Below are positions 6,583-13,292 of a stretch of 13,742 nt of DNA, in pieces. Numbering within the stretch: the stretch's first letter is position 1; every line of letters starts with the position of its first letter. The translations under genes and the position numbers were made by a program. The notes under the pieces are model-generated. The model was not told the origin of the DNA. It was given only the letters and a program-made list of their open reading frames with translations, and did no database searches. This DNA is from Citromicrobium sp. (GTDB lineage: Bacteria > Pseudomonadota > Alphaproteobacteria > Sphingomonadales > Sphingomonadaceae), in assembly GCA_002712945.1 (NCBI GenBank), contig PAVA01000043.1, positions 1-13,742 on the forward strand, written 5' to 3'.

Positions 6583-6978
6583 ATGAAACACGCCCTCCTC
6601 CTCGCGGCAGTCCTGCCGCTTTCGGCCTGCGCGCTCGTCCCCAATTCCCCGATCGTCGATTCACCGCACGAAGTCGCGCAGCAGGGATCGCTGGTCGGAC
6701 TGCTTCAGCCGGTACAACTGGGCCGGGTGGTGGTCACACCGATGCGCGTGACCGAGGACAGCCGCTGCGCGCAGGGCGTGCAATGCGTCTGGGCCGGGCG
6801 CGTCGTGGTCGAAACACGGATCGACGGTGCAGGATGGCGGCAGACGCAGCCGCTGGTGCTCGGCGAGCCGCACAGCGTGCGCGATGTCACCGTGACATTG
6901 GCCGAGGTGCAACCGGCGATGCGGGTCGACCCCCGGATCACCTCGGCCGAATATCGCTTCCGCTTCAGCGGAGACTGA
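6583..6978 (+). CDS. small lipoprotein with a CxxxxxCVWAG motif, function unknown
   Basis: A 131-residue protein with a short type II signal peptide ending in the lipobox LSAC, so Cys16 should be lipidated and the protein anchored to a membrane facing the periplasm. The mature region has DSRCAQGVQCVWAGRV (residues 59-73), with two cysteines six apart, followed by beta-rich segments ending in AEYRFRFSGD. DSRCP-like plus CVWAG segments occur in many uncharacterised small exported proteins; I know of no assigned function. The start was chosen at the lipoprotein signal; the open frame reaches back to 6481 but would overlap thiE. It is divergent from thiE (80-base gap) and ends 2 bases before the converging aldolase gene. 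Confidence 0.82.
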   Translation: MKHALLLAAVLPLSACALVPNSPIVDSPHEVAQQGSLVGLLQPVQLGRVVVTPMRVTEDSRCAQGVQCVWAGRVVVETRIDGAGWRQTQPLVLGEPHSVRDVTVTLAEVQPAMRVDPRITSAEYRFRFSGD

Positions 6979-6980
6979 CC

Positions 6981-7874
6981 TCAGCCGGCGACGCTCGCCG
7001 CATAGATCTCGTCGATTGCGGTTTCGAGCGCATTGTCGAACTTCTCGTCGTCCATCTGCGCGCGCAGTTCCTCGAGCAGCGCACGGCTGAAGCTGGCGAT
7101 CATGCCCCTGTTCTTCGCCAGTTCGGCGCATGCCTCGTCACGGCCATAGCCGCCCGAGAGCGCGACCACGCGTAGCACCTTGGGATGCTCGACCAACGGC
7201 AGGTAGAGGTTCGGCTCGCTCGGGATGGTCAGCTTCAGCATCACCTGCTGGCCTTCGGGCACGCGCTCCAGCTGCTCCTGGAACGCAGCGAGCAGATGCG
7301 CCTCGGCCTCGCCGCGTGTTTCTGACTTGAGACTCACTTCCGGCTCGAGAATCGGGACGAGGCCGTGGCTGAGGATCTGCAGGCCGAAATCCATCTGCTG
7401 GCGGACAGCGTCAGCGATGCCCTGCTGGTTCGCCTCGTGGACCACCGAGCGCATCTTGGTGCCGAACACGCCCAGTTCCTTGGCGCGGGCACACTGGTCG
7501 GCAAGCTGCGGCATGTCCTTCATCAGCTGCACGCCATTGGCCTCGTCGTGCATGCCCTTGTCCACCTTGAGGAAGGGAACGATGCCCTTGCCCGCGAGCC
7601 GCTCGGGGATCGGCATGCCTTCGGGGTTGCAGCCTTCCATGGTCTTCTCGAACAGGATCGCGCCGACCACCTTGTCGCCGGTAAAGGCGGGGCTCTCGAC
7701 GATGCGGCAGCGCATCTCGTGGATCTTGGCGAACATCTCGTCCTCGCCGTCCCACTCGTCCTCGCCGACGCCGTAGCCTGCCAGCGCCTTGGGCGTGGAG
7801 CCGCCCGACTGGTCCAGCGCCGCGATAAAACCGTTACCTTCGGCGATCTTCGCCTTCATCTGTTCGAAGTTCAT
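6981..7874 (-). CDS. fda: class I fructose-bisphosphate aldolase
   Basis: A 297-residue metal-independent aldolase of the short bacterial class I type. It reversibly cleaves fructose-1,6-bisphosphate into dihydroxyacetone phosphate and glyceraldehyde-3-phosphate. Family marks: ALDQSGGST near 19-27, ILFEKTM at 73-79, PFLKVDKG at 100-107, GTKMRS at 138-143 and LEPE at 176-179. The Schiff-base lysine is expected at K214 in MLKLTIP, followed by LSGGYG at 239-244. The start at 7872-7874 (MNFEQMKAKI) has AAAGG about 4 bases upstream; the upstream in-frame extension to 7946 is not family-like. It has its own predicted promoter and stands apart from the tkt-gap-pgk run, separated by the oxidoreductase and the oxygenase-like operon tail. 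Symbol by analogy with the staphylococcal enzyme. Confidence 0.96.
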   Translation of the reverse strand: MNFEQMKAKIAEGNGFIAALDQSGGSTPKALAGYGVGEDEWDGEDEMFAKIHEMRCRIVESPAFTGDKVVGAILFEKTMEGCNPEGMPIPERLAGKGIVPFLKVDKGMHDEANGVQLMKDMPQLADQCARAKELGVFGTKMRSVVHEANQQGIADAVRQQMDFGLQILSHGLVPILEPEVSLKSETRGEAEAHLLAAFQEQLERVPEGQQVMLKLTIPSEPNLYLPLVEHPKVLRVVALSGGYGRDEACAELAKNRGMIASFSRALLEELRAQMDDEKFDNALETAIDEIYAASVAG

Positions 7875-7912
7875 GGGACCTTTCGCCTCTCTGGGTTCGT
7901 TCGATTCCCGGC

Positions 7913-7941
7913 GGCTTAGCCAGCGCCGCCCCCACTCGCAA
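7913..7941 (-). promoter_or_regulatory. predicted vegetative promoter of the aldolase gene
   Basis: On the minus strand TTGCGA (7936-7941) and TAAGCC (7913-7918) are 17 bases apart, in context CTTGCGAG...GGCTAAGCC. Over both elements this nearly duplicates the efp promoter with identical spacing. Predicted initiation is near 7906, giving a leader of about 32 nt. The -35 lies close to the divergent oxidoreductase start at 7961, so the two genes may influence each other. Confidence 0.6.
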
Positions 7942-7960
7942 GACACGCAAGGGAGAGAGC

Positions 7961-8719
7961 ATGCTGGACGAGACGCAGGAACGGCTTTGCGCCGAAAACA
8001 CGACCGACTTTGCCGACCTCAAGGCGATGATCGTCAACTGTACGCTGAAGCGCGGGGACGAGCCGAGCCATACCGACACGCTGCTGGACCAGGTCCACAC
8101 GATTTTCGAAAAGGTCGGGGTGACGGTGGACCGGATCCGCGCGGTCAATCATGCGATCGCCCCCGGCATCTATCCCGACATGACCGAACATGGCGCGGCC
8201 GAAGACGAATGGCCGCAACTATGGCCGCGGGTAAAGGCGGCGGACATTCTGGTCATCGGCACGCCGATCTGGCTGGGCGAGAAGAGCTCCATCGCCAAGG
8301 TGATCATCGAGAAGCTCTACGCCCATTCGGGCGACACGAACGAGAAGGGGCAATACGTCTTCTACGGCAAGACCGGAGGCTGCATCGTCACCGGCAACGA
8401 GGACGGGATCAAGCATGTCTCCTCGGGCGTGCTCTACGCGATGAGCCATGTCGGCTACACGATCCCGCCGCAGGCCGACGCGGGCTGGGTCGGCGAAGCC
8501 GGGCCCGGGCCGAGCTACGGGGACGAGCTGGACGACGGCAGCCGGGCCGGGTTCGACAACGACTTCACCCGCCGCAACACCACCTTTGCCGCGTGGAACC
8601 TGCTCCACATGGCGCGCATGCTGAAGGATGCGGGCGGGCTGCCGTGCTACGGCAATTCCAAGGAGCTGTGGCAAGAGGGGCTGCGGTTCGACAGTCCGAA
8701 CCCCGAGCATCGCGGCTGA
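7961..8719 (+). CDS. flavodoxin-fold NAD(P)H/FMN oxidoreductase
   Basis: A 252-residue flavodoxin-like protein. An N-terminal strand and phosphate loop (AMIVNCTLKRG, then SHTDTLL, 22-42) are followed by GTPIWLGEKSS at 100-110, the conserved second FMN contact of NADPH-dependent FMN reductases. A third segment, GNEDGIKHVSSG at 145-156, precedes an aromatic and glycine-rich loop. Such enzymes transfer electrons from NAD(P)H to quinones, azo dyes, iron or other flavins; the substrate here is unknown. The N-terminus is about 20 residues longer than a minimal flavodoxin, but the ATG at 7961 has a strong GGGAGAG about 5 bases upstream, so this start is preferred. Divergent from the aldolase gene by 86 bases; its stop is 3 bases from the converging oxygenase-like gene. 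Confidence 0.87.
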   Translation: MLDETQERLCAENTTDFADLKAMIVNCTLKRGDEPSHTDTLLDQVHTIFEKVGVTVDRIRAVNHAIAPGIYPDMTEHGAAEDEWPQLWPRVKAADILVIGTPIWLGEKSSIAKVIIEKLYAHSGDTNEKGQYVFYGKTGGCIVTGNEDGIKHVSSGVLYAMSHVGYTIPPQADAGWVGEAGPGPSYGDELDDGSRAGFDNDFTRRNTTFAAWNLLHMARMLKDAGGLPCYGNSKELWQEGLRFDSPNPEHRG

Positions 8720-8722
8720 GCG

Positions 8723-9365
8723 CTAGTCCTGCCGCCTGAGCACCGGTACGAGGTTGATGGCGATCGAGATGCGCGTTCCCTCGCCGTAGAAGGGGCGCAC
8801 GGCATGCTGCAGCCAGCTGGGAAACATCACGATTTCGCCCGTGCGGGGGGCGATGCAGCACTTCGTTCGGTTGGCCCTGCCCCGCTGCATCCACCAGCCG
8901 CAGGTCCGGCGCGGTCATCCGGATCATCGGCATGCGCGGATCGAGCAGCTGCAATTCCCCGCCAAGCTCGGGATCGTCCGACCCGGCATAGCCATCATCG
9001 ACATAGGCGACCGCCGACCAGTAGCTGCCGGGGTGGAAGTGATACTGGTTGGCGTGGGCCTTCGTGCTCACGTTCGCCCACATTTCGGGCGCCCAGTCGA
9101 ACCGGCTCTGCTCCGGGCTGCGCGCATCGAGTGTTTGCGCATCCGCCATGGTCATCGCCTTGTAGGCGAGCGCGCGCGCGGCCTCGCCGCCCCAGTCGAC
9201 CATCTGCGTGTTGGAATGCCACCCGCCGACATTGGATATCCGCACGCCCTGGGGGTCGCGCGCAAGCTCCGCCTCTATTCCGTCGCGCAGCAGCCTCAGC
9301 CCCTCGGTGCTCTGCAGCCGATCGACCACGAAGGGCGTGGCGAAGAGCTGGCGCGCACCGGCCAT
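8723..9365 (-). pseudogene. TIGR02466-like putative 2OG-Fe(II) oxygenase, frameshifted
   Basis: The first 173 codons from the ATG at 9363-9365 read as a putative 2-oxoglutarate/Fe(II) oxygenase of the TIGR02466 type, with ANVSTKAH, then YHFHPGSYWSAVAYVDD (108-124) and GGELQLLDPR. At a run of six C on the minus strand (8845-8850) the frame is lost. The family C-terminus continues in the next frame, with VMFPSWLQHAV, TRISIAINL and a TAG at 8723-8725. Removing one C gives a continuous 213-residue protein (HRPRTGEI at the join). The displaced part holds the expected last iron-ligand histidine (WLQH) and the 2OG-contact arginine (TRIS). As written, the frame instead runs on to 8565 across the neighbouring gene, adding an unrelated tail. 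It may be a real mutation, slippage-dependent expression, or a homopolymer sequencing error. GGAGG lies 9 bases before the start, and only 2 bases separate it from the thioesterase stop. Confidence 0.8.
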
Positions 9366-9367
9366 CG

Positions 9368-9829
9368 TCAGCGGCCTCCGCGCACCTTGCGGATGATCCC
9401 GTCGAACCGCAGCACGGGTGCGCCTTCGGCCCGTACCAGCCCCGCGACGAAGATCGTCTTGCCCCCGGCGCGAACGACCTCGCCCGTCGCCTCGACCAGC
9501 TGCCCGACCCGCACGGGATCGAGGAAATCGCCGGTCAGCGTCAGGGTCACGCCGTGGCTGCCCTCCATTGCATCGCGCGCGATGGTGAAGATCGCGGAAT
9601 CGGCGAAGGTCATCAGGCAACCGCCATGCATGAAGCCCGCGCCGTTCATGTGCCGCGGCTCGGCCCGAAAAGCCGTGCGCATCGTGCCATCGGCCTCGCG
9701 CTTTTCGTAGAACGGCCCGGCGCGCTGCTCGAACGCGTCGGACTGCCAAACCTGCCAGCCCGCAAACTCGCCCTCGGTTACATCGACCAGTCCGCTGCCG
9801 GACTCCCCTACACCCTGATTCTCGCTCAT
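9368..9829 (-). CDS. PaaI-family hotdog thioesterase
   Basis: A 153-residue single hotdog domain. The family active-site segment is present: N62 in HMNGAG, H68-G69-G70 and D77 (FMHGGCLMTFAD), at the start of the long central helix. It is followed by strands VTLTLTGDFLDPVRVG and a C-terminal strand pair. PaaI-type enzymes hydrolyse acyl-CoA thioesters, often aromatic or short-chain; substrate not assignable here. The start MSENQG at 9827-9829 overlaps the serine-hydrolase stop by ATGA and has GGAGGA about 9 bases upstream, so translation is probably coupled. The first 20 residues are polar and likely flexible. A longer in-frame opening to 10042 lies inside the hydrolase gene and is not supported. 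Confidence 0.92.
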   Translation of the reverse strand: MSENQGVGESGSGLVDVTEGEFAGWQVWQSDAFEQRAGPFYEKREADGTMRTAFRAEPRHMNGAGFMHGGCLMTFADSAIFTIARDAMEGSHGVTLTLTGDFLDPVRVGQLVEATGEVVRAGGKTIFVAGLVRAEGAPVLRFDGIIRKVRGGR

Positions 9830-10899
9830 TGTACGAATTCCTCCAGGAAGCGGGACGCAATCGGCGAGGTAGCGATTTCCGCGCGGACGAGCGAATTGTC
9901 CCACCAGACCGCTTCGGTATTGGCGAGAACCACCAGGGTCAGATTCCGGTCGGGCACCTTCAGGTAGAGCGCGGAGTATTTCCCCTCTTCCCAGCCGGAA
10001 TGCCACATCAGGCGGTGGCCGCGCCAGTCTTCGAGGAACCACCCCATCCGGTAGTCCCCGTCTGGGCCGAGATCGACCCGATCGACCAGTCGGTCGCGGA
10101 ACGAGGTCGGGATCAGCGCGCCCGCATCATAGGCAATGTCGAACCGCGCAATCTGGCGCGCGCTGGTCCAGATACCCGCAGCCGCGCGGAAATCGTCACC
10201 CGGAAGCGGCTGTTCGATGCGCTTGCCGTCGACGACCTTCCACGGCCGCGCCAGCATGCGCAGGGCATCGCCGGCTTCCGGATCGCGCCAGCCGAGCGCG
10301 ACATCCTGCATCCCCGCAGGCTCTATGACCCGGTCGCGCACGATTTCCCGCAGCGGCCGCCCGCCCGCGCCCGAGATCACACGATCGAGCCGGGCATAGG
10401 CGATGGGGTTATAGGTAAAGCTCTCGGTGTTCACACGCATGTCGAGCATGTCGGCGATCCTGGGCGCGCGATCGCAGTCCATCTTCGCGACCACCGTGCC
10501 GTCCGGCTCGGTTCCTCCGCTCCCGAAGAGGATTCCCGAATTGCTGAGCCAGTCGCATACGTCGGTCCATTTGGGGTCCGCTGCCATCGGGGTTTGCAGA
10601 TCGAGGTCCCCGGCGAGGCTTTCCGCGATGATCGCGGTCGCCGCGATCGGCTTGGTAACCGATGCGATCCAGAAGCTCGTCTCGGCGCTGGTTTCTTCCT
10701 CGCCCTCGTCGTCGGACCAGCCAAGATGCGCTTCCCACGCGATCCGGCCGTCGCGCACGATCACGGCACTCAACGCAGGCGTGCGCGTGTCCTGCCTGAA
10801 TTCCTCGAGGTATGCGCCGAAAGCGTCGTAATCGGTCGTTTGCGCCATTGCAGGGCTCGCTACCATCCCGACCAGGGCGATGAAGGCACGCTTCAGCAC
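9826..10899 (-). CDS. exported class-C-like serine hydrolase (beta-lactamase/esterase family)
   Basis: A 357-residue serine hydrolase of the beta-lactamase class C / EstB / penicillin-binding-like family. It has a signal peptide at residues 1-19 (cleavage after AMA) and the nucleophile motif SVTK at 80-83. The second motif region is Y163-N164-P165, where true class C enzymes have Y-x-N; relatives with Y-S-P are known among esterases. The third motif is HSG at 300-302 in place of KTG. Together these favour an esterase, peptidase or amidase over a beta-lactamase. Two cysteines (115, 142) may pair. The GTG at 10897-10899 was chosen because the signal peptide begins there, and GGAAG lies 7 bases upstream. 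It overlaps the end of pgk by 7 bases, so expression should depend on pgk translation. Periplasmic location is inferred. Confidence 0.88.
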   Translation of the reverse strand: MLKRAFIALVGMVASPAMAQTTDYDAFGAYLEEFRQDTRTPALSAVIVRDGRIAWEAHLGWSDDEGEEETSAETSFWIASVTKPIAATAIIAESLAGDLDLQTPMAADPKWTDVCDWLSNSGILFGSGGTEPDGTVVAKMDCDRAPRIADMLDMRVNTESFTYNPIAYARLDRVISGAGGRPLREIVRDRVIEPAGMQDVALGWRDPEAGDALRMLARPWKVVDGKRIEQPLPGDDFRAAAGIWTSARQIARFDIAYDAGALIPTSFRDRLVDRVDLGPDGDYRMGWFLEDWRGHRLMWHSGWEEGKYSALYLKVPDRNLTLVVLANTEAVWWDNSLVRAEIATSPIASRFLEEFVQ

Positions 10900-12095
10900 G
10901 TCAGGGCTTCCACACCGGGTAGCGGCTTGCCCTCCATCCATTCGAGGAAGGCCCCGCCCGCGGTCGAAACATAGGTGAAGTCGTCCGCCACGCCCGCCAG
11001 GTTGAGCGCCGCGACCGTGTCGCCACCACCCGCGATCGAAACGAGCGAGCCTTCCTTGGTCAGCGCGGCGGCGGTGCGCGCGAGGCTGACCGTCGCCTCG
11101 TCGAAGGGCGGAGTCTCGAATGCGCCGAGCGGGCCGTTCCACACCAGCGTCCGGCAGGTCTTGAGCACGTCCGCCAGCGCTTCGGTCGCCTGAGGGCCGA
11201 TGTCGAGGATCATCTCGTCCGCCGCGACCTCGTGGACATTGCTGGTGCGCAGGCTCGCCGGGTTGGCCGCGAATTCCTTGGCCACCTGCACGTCATACGG
11301 CAGGTGAACGGTGCAGCCCGCGTGGTCCGCCGCGTCCATGATCGCGTTGGCCTTGTCGACCAGATCGTGCTCGCACAGCGACTTGCCGACATCGGCCCCG
11401 CGCGCGGCAAGGAAGGTATTGGCCATCCCGCCGCCGATGATGAGGTGCTGGACCTTGCCGACGAGGTTTTCGAGCACGTCGAGCTTGGTCGAGACCTTGG
11501 CTCCACCCACCACGGCGGCCACCGGCGTTTCCGGATTGCCGAGCGCCGCGTCGAGCGCCTTCAGCTCGGCCTCCATTGCGCGGCCTGCATAGGCCGGGAG
11601 CAGGTGAGCGAGCCCTTCGGTGCTCGCATGCGCGCGGTGCGCGGCGGAGAACGCGTCGTTGACGTAGATGTTGCCGTGCGCCGCGATGCCTTTCGCGAAC
11701 TCGGCGTCGTTCGCCTCCTCGCCCGGCCAGAAGCGCGTGTTCTCCAGCAGGCCGATATCGCCGTTACGCAGGATGCCGAGCGACTGTTCGACGATTTCGC
11801 CCTGCACTTCGGGGATGAACATGATTTCCTTGCCCAGCACCCGCTCGACATCGCCCTGCACGTAGGAGGTGCTCAGCGTCGAGTGGCGCTGGCCCTTCGG
11901 ACGCCCGAAATGCGCGAGCAGCAGCACCTTCGCGCCCTTTTCGCTCAGCTCAAGAATGGTCGGCTTCGCCGCCTCGACCCGGGTGACGTCGGTCGCCGAG
12001 CCATCCTTCATCGGCAGGTTGAGGTCGACGCGCACCAGCGCGACCTTGCCGTTGAGGTCGGCAGGCAGATCGTCGAGGGTTTTGAATTTCGCCAC
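10893..12095 (-). CDS. pgk: phosphoglycerate kinase
   Basis: A 400-residue cytoplasmic enzyme that transfers phosphate between 1,3-bisphosphoglycerate and ADP. Family marks in order: RVDLNLP at 22-28, HFGRPKG at 62-68, [10 protein letters not shown] near 118-127, [14 protein letters not shown] at 146-159, GGAKVSTK at 197-204, GGGMANTFL at 221-229, WNGPLGAFE at 319-327 and GGGDTVAA at 356-363. Length is typical. Two GTG codons are candidates: the one at 12093-12095 ([10 protein letters not shown]) is preferred because it matches family N-termini and lies 8 bases after GGAGGGG; the one at 12099-12101 would leave only 2 bases. The gene follows gap across a 171-base gap filled by a palindromic repeat. 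Its last codons overlap the start of the serine hydrolase. Confidence 0.97.
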   Translation of the reverse strand: MAKFKTLDDLPADLNGKVALVRVDLNLPMKDGSATDVTRVEAAKPTILELSEKGAKVLLLAHFGRPKGQRHSTLSTSYVQGDVERVLGKEIMFIPEVQGEIVEQSLGILRNGDIGLLENTRFWPGEEANDAEFAKGIAAHGNIYVNDAFSAAHRAHASTEGLAHLLPAYAGRAMEAELKALDAALGNPETPVAAVVGGAKVSTKLDVLENLVGKVQHLIIGGGMANTFLAARGADVGKSLCEHDLVDKANAIMDAADHAGCTVHLPYDVQVAKEFAANPASLRTSNVHEVAADEMILDIGPQATEALADVLKTCRTLVWNGPLGAFETPPFDEATVSLARTAAALTKEGSLVSIAGGGDTVAALNLAGVADDFTYVSTAGGAFLEWMEGKPLPGVEALTC

Positions 12096-12103
12096 TGTCA
12101 CGT

Positions 12104-12110
12104 CCCCTCC
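12104..12110 (-). promoter_or_regulatory. pgk Shine-Dalgarno, supplied by the repeat edge
   Basis: GGAGGGG on the minus strand is 8 bases before the GTG at 12095 and decides between the two possible starts. Its first two bases (12109-12110) also form the end of the adjacent hairpin's 3' arm (12109-12116), so folding of that hairpin could limit access to the site. Confidence 0.65.
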
Positions 12111-12262
12111 TCTCCCCAAACGGGAGAGGGATACGAAGCCTTGCGAGCCTGTCTCGCTAGGCGGAGTTGGGAGAGGGTGACGAGCGCAGCATCCCCTCTC
12201 CAAGCTATGCTAGCCGCTTGCGCGGCAAGCTGCGCTATCCTCTCCCGCGAGGGGAGAGGATA
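12108..12262. repeat. composite palindromic repeat between gap and pgk
   Basis: About 155 bp built from CCTCTCCC/GGGAGAGG modules. Four inverted pairs are visible: 12109-12116 with 12122-12129 (8 bp, 5-base loop); 12139-12147 with 12153-12161 (8 of 9 pairs); 12170-12177 with 12194-12201 (8 bp); and 12236-12246 with 12252-12262 (11 bp, 5-base loop). A further 8-bp pair, AGCGCAGC/GCTGCGCT (12183-12190, 12229-12236), frames an inner GCCGC/GCGGC hairpin near 12213-12226. No T-run follows any stem, so these are not standard terminators. The form resembles dispersed intergenic palindromes (REP-like) of alphaproteobacteria. I recall similar CCTCTCCC-type elements in sphingomonad genomes, but copy number here is unknown. 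Confidence 0.75.
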
Positions 12263-12266
12263 AAAG

Positions 12267-13274
12267 TCAGATCAGCCCCGCCATCACGCCTGCGGTGTCG
12301 ATCATCCGGTTGGAGAAGCCCCATTCGTTGTCGTACCAGCTGACCACGCGCGCCAGCTTGCCTTCGAGCACGGCAGTTTCCAGGCTGTCGACCGTGGAGC
12401 TGACGGGCTGATGGTTGAAGTCCGAGCTGACGAGCGGCTTGTCGGTGAAGTCGAGCACGCCCTTCATCGGGCCTGCCGCCGCTGCCTTCAGCGCCTCGTT
12501 CAGCTCTTCGGCGCTGGTGTCGCGGCCCGGCGTGAACACCAGATCGATCAGCGACACATTCGGCGTCGGCACGCGCACCGACGAGCCATCGAGCTTGCCG
12601 TTGAGTTCGGGCAGGACCAGGCCGACCGCGCGCGCTGCGCCGGTCGTCGTCGGGATCATGTTCTGCGCACCGCCACGTGCCCGGCGCATGTCGCCATGCA
12701 TCTGGTCGAGCATCCGCTGGTCGTTGGTGTAGGAGTGGATCGTGGTCATGAAGCCACGCTCGATCCCCACGGTGTCGTGCATCACCTTGGCGACCGGAGC
12801 GAGGCAGTTGGTGGTGCAGCTGGCGTTGGAGACGATGTGGTCGTCACCCGTCAGCGTCTCATGGTTCACGCCATAGACGATCGTCTTGAGGTCGCCCTTG
12901 GCAGGCGCGGAGATCAGCACGCGCTTGGCACCCGCGTCGAGATGCGGCTTGGCGGCGTCGACCGACTGGAAGAAGCCGGTGCATTCGAGCACGATGTCCA
13001 CGCCCATGTCGCCGTGCGGCAGCTTGCCGGGCTCACGCTCGCTCGTCACTGCAACCTTCTTGCCGTCGATCACCAGCGCGTTGGCGTCGACCGAGACCGA
13101 GCCGGGGAAGCGGCCATGCGTGGAGTCGAACTGGAACAGCAGCGCATTGGCACCCGCATCGGCGAGATCGTTGATCGCCACCAGTTCGAGATCGTGATCG
13201 TTCCGTTCGAGGATGGCCCGCGCGACGAGCCGCCCGATCCGACCGAAACCATTGATTGCAACCTTGGTCGCCAT
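12267..13274 (-). CDS. gap: type I glyceraldehyde-3-phosphate dehydrogenase
   Basis: A 335-residue enzyme that oxidises glyceraldehyde-3-phosphate to 1,3-bisphosphoglycerate using NAD(P)+ and phosphate. The Rossmann loop is NGFGRIGR at 8-15. Asp36 in AINDL is the residue that usually selects NAD over NADP, so NAD is favoured. The catalytic segment SNASCTTNCL carries Cys153, and His180 in TTIHSYTND completes the pair. SWYDNEWGFSNR near the C-terminus is canonical. The ATG at 13272-13274 has AGGAGA about 9 bases upstream, all within the 18-base gap after tkt, so gap is on the tkt transcript. An 11-bp hairpin starts 4 bases after its stop and may stabilise or process the gap message. Confidence 0.98.
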   Translation of the reverse strand: MATKVAINGFGRIGRLVARAILERNDHDLELVAINDLADAGANALLFQFDSTHGRFPGSVSVDANALVIDGKKVAVTSEREPGKLPHGDMGVDIVLECTGFFQSVDAAKPHLDAGAKRVLISAPAKGDLKTIVYGVNHETLTGDDHIVSNASCTTNCLAPVAKVMHDTVGIERGFMTTIHSYTNDQRMLDQMHGDMRRARGGAQNMIPTTTGAARAVGLVLPELNGKLDGSSVRVPTPNVSLIDLVFTPGRDTSAEELNEALKAAAAGPMKGVLDFTDKPLVSSDFNHQPVSSTVDSLETAVLEGKLARVVSWYDNEWGFSNRMIDTAGVMAGLI

Positions 13275-13292
13275 GACGAATCTTCTCCTGAC

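Noticed and set aside
8565..9860. 431-residue minus-strand frame
   Set aside because: It joins an out-of-frame shadow of the thioesterase gene, the true oxygenase N-terminal part, and a nonsense tail after the frameshift. Only the middle (from 9365) is a real coding segment.
12099..12101. upstream GTG as the pgk start
   Set aside because: Only 2 bases separate it from GGAGGGG, and family N-termini align with the GTG at 12093-12095.
12236..12262. intrinsic terminator after gap
   Set aside because: The 11-bp stem is strong, but the minus strand continues with AGCGCAGC and no T-run. It is better explained as part of the palindromic repeat.
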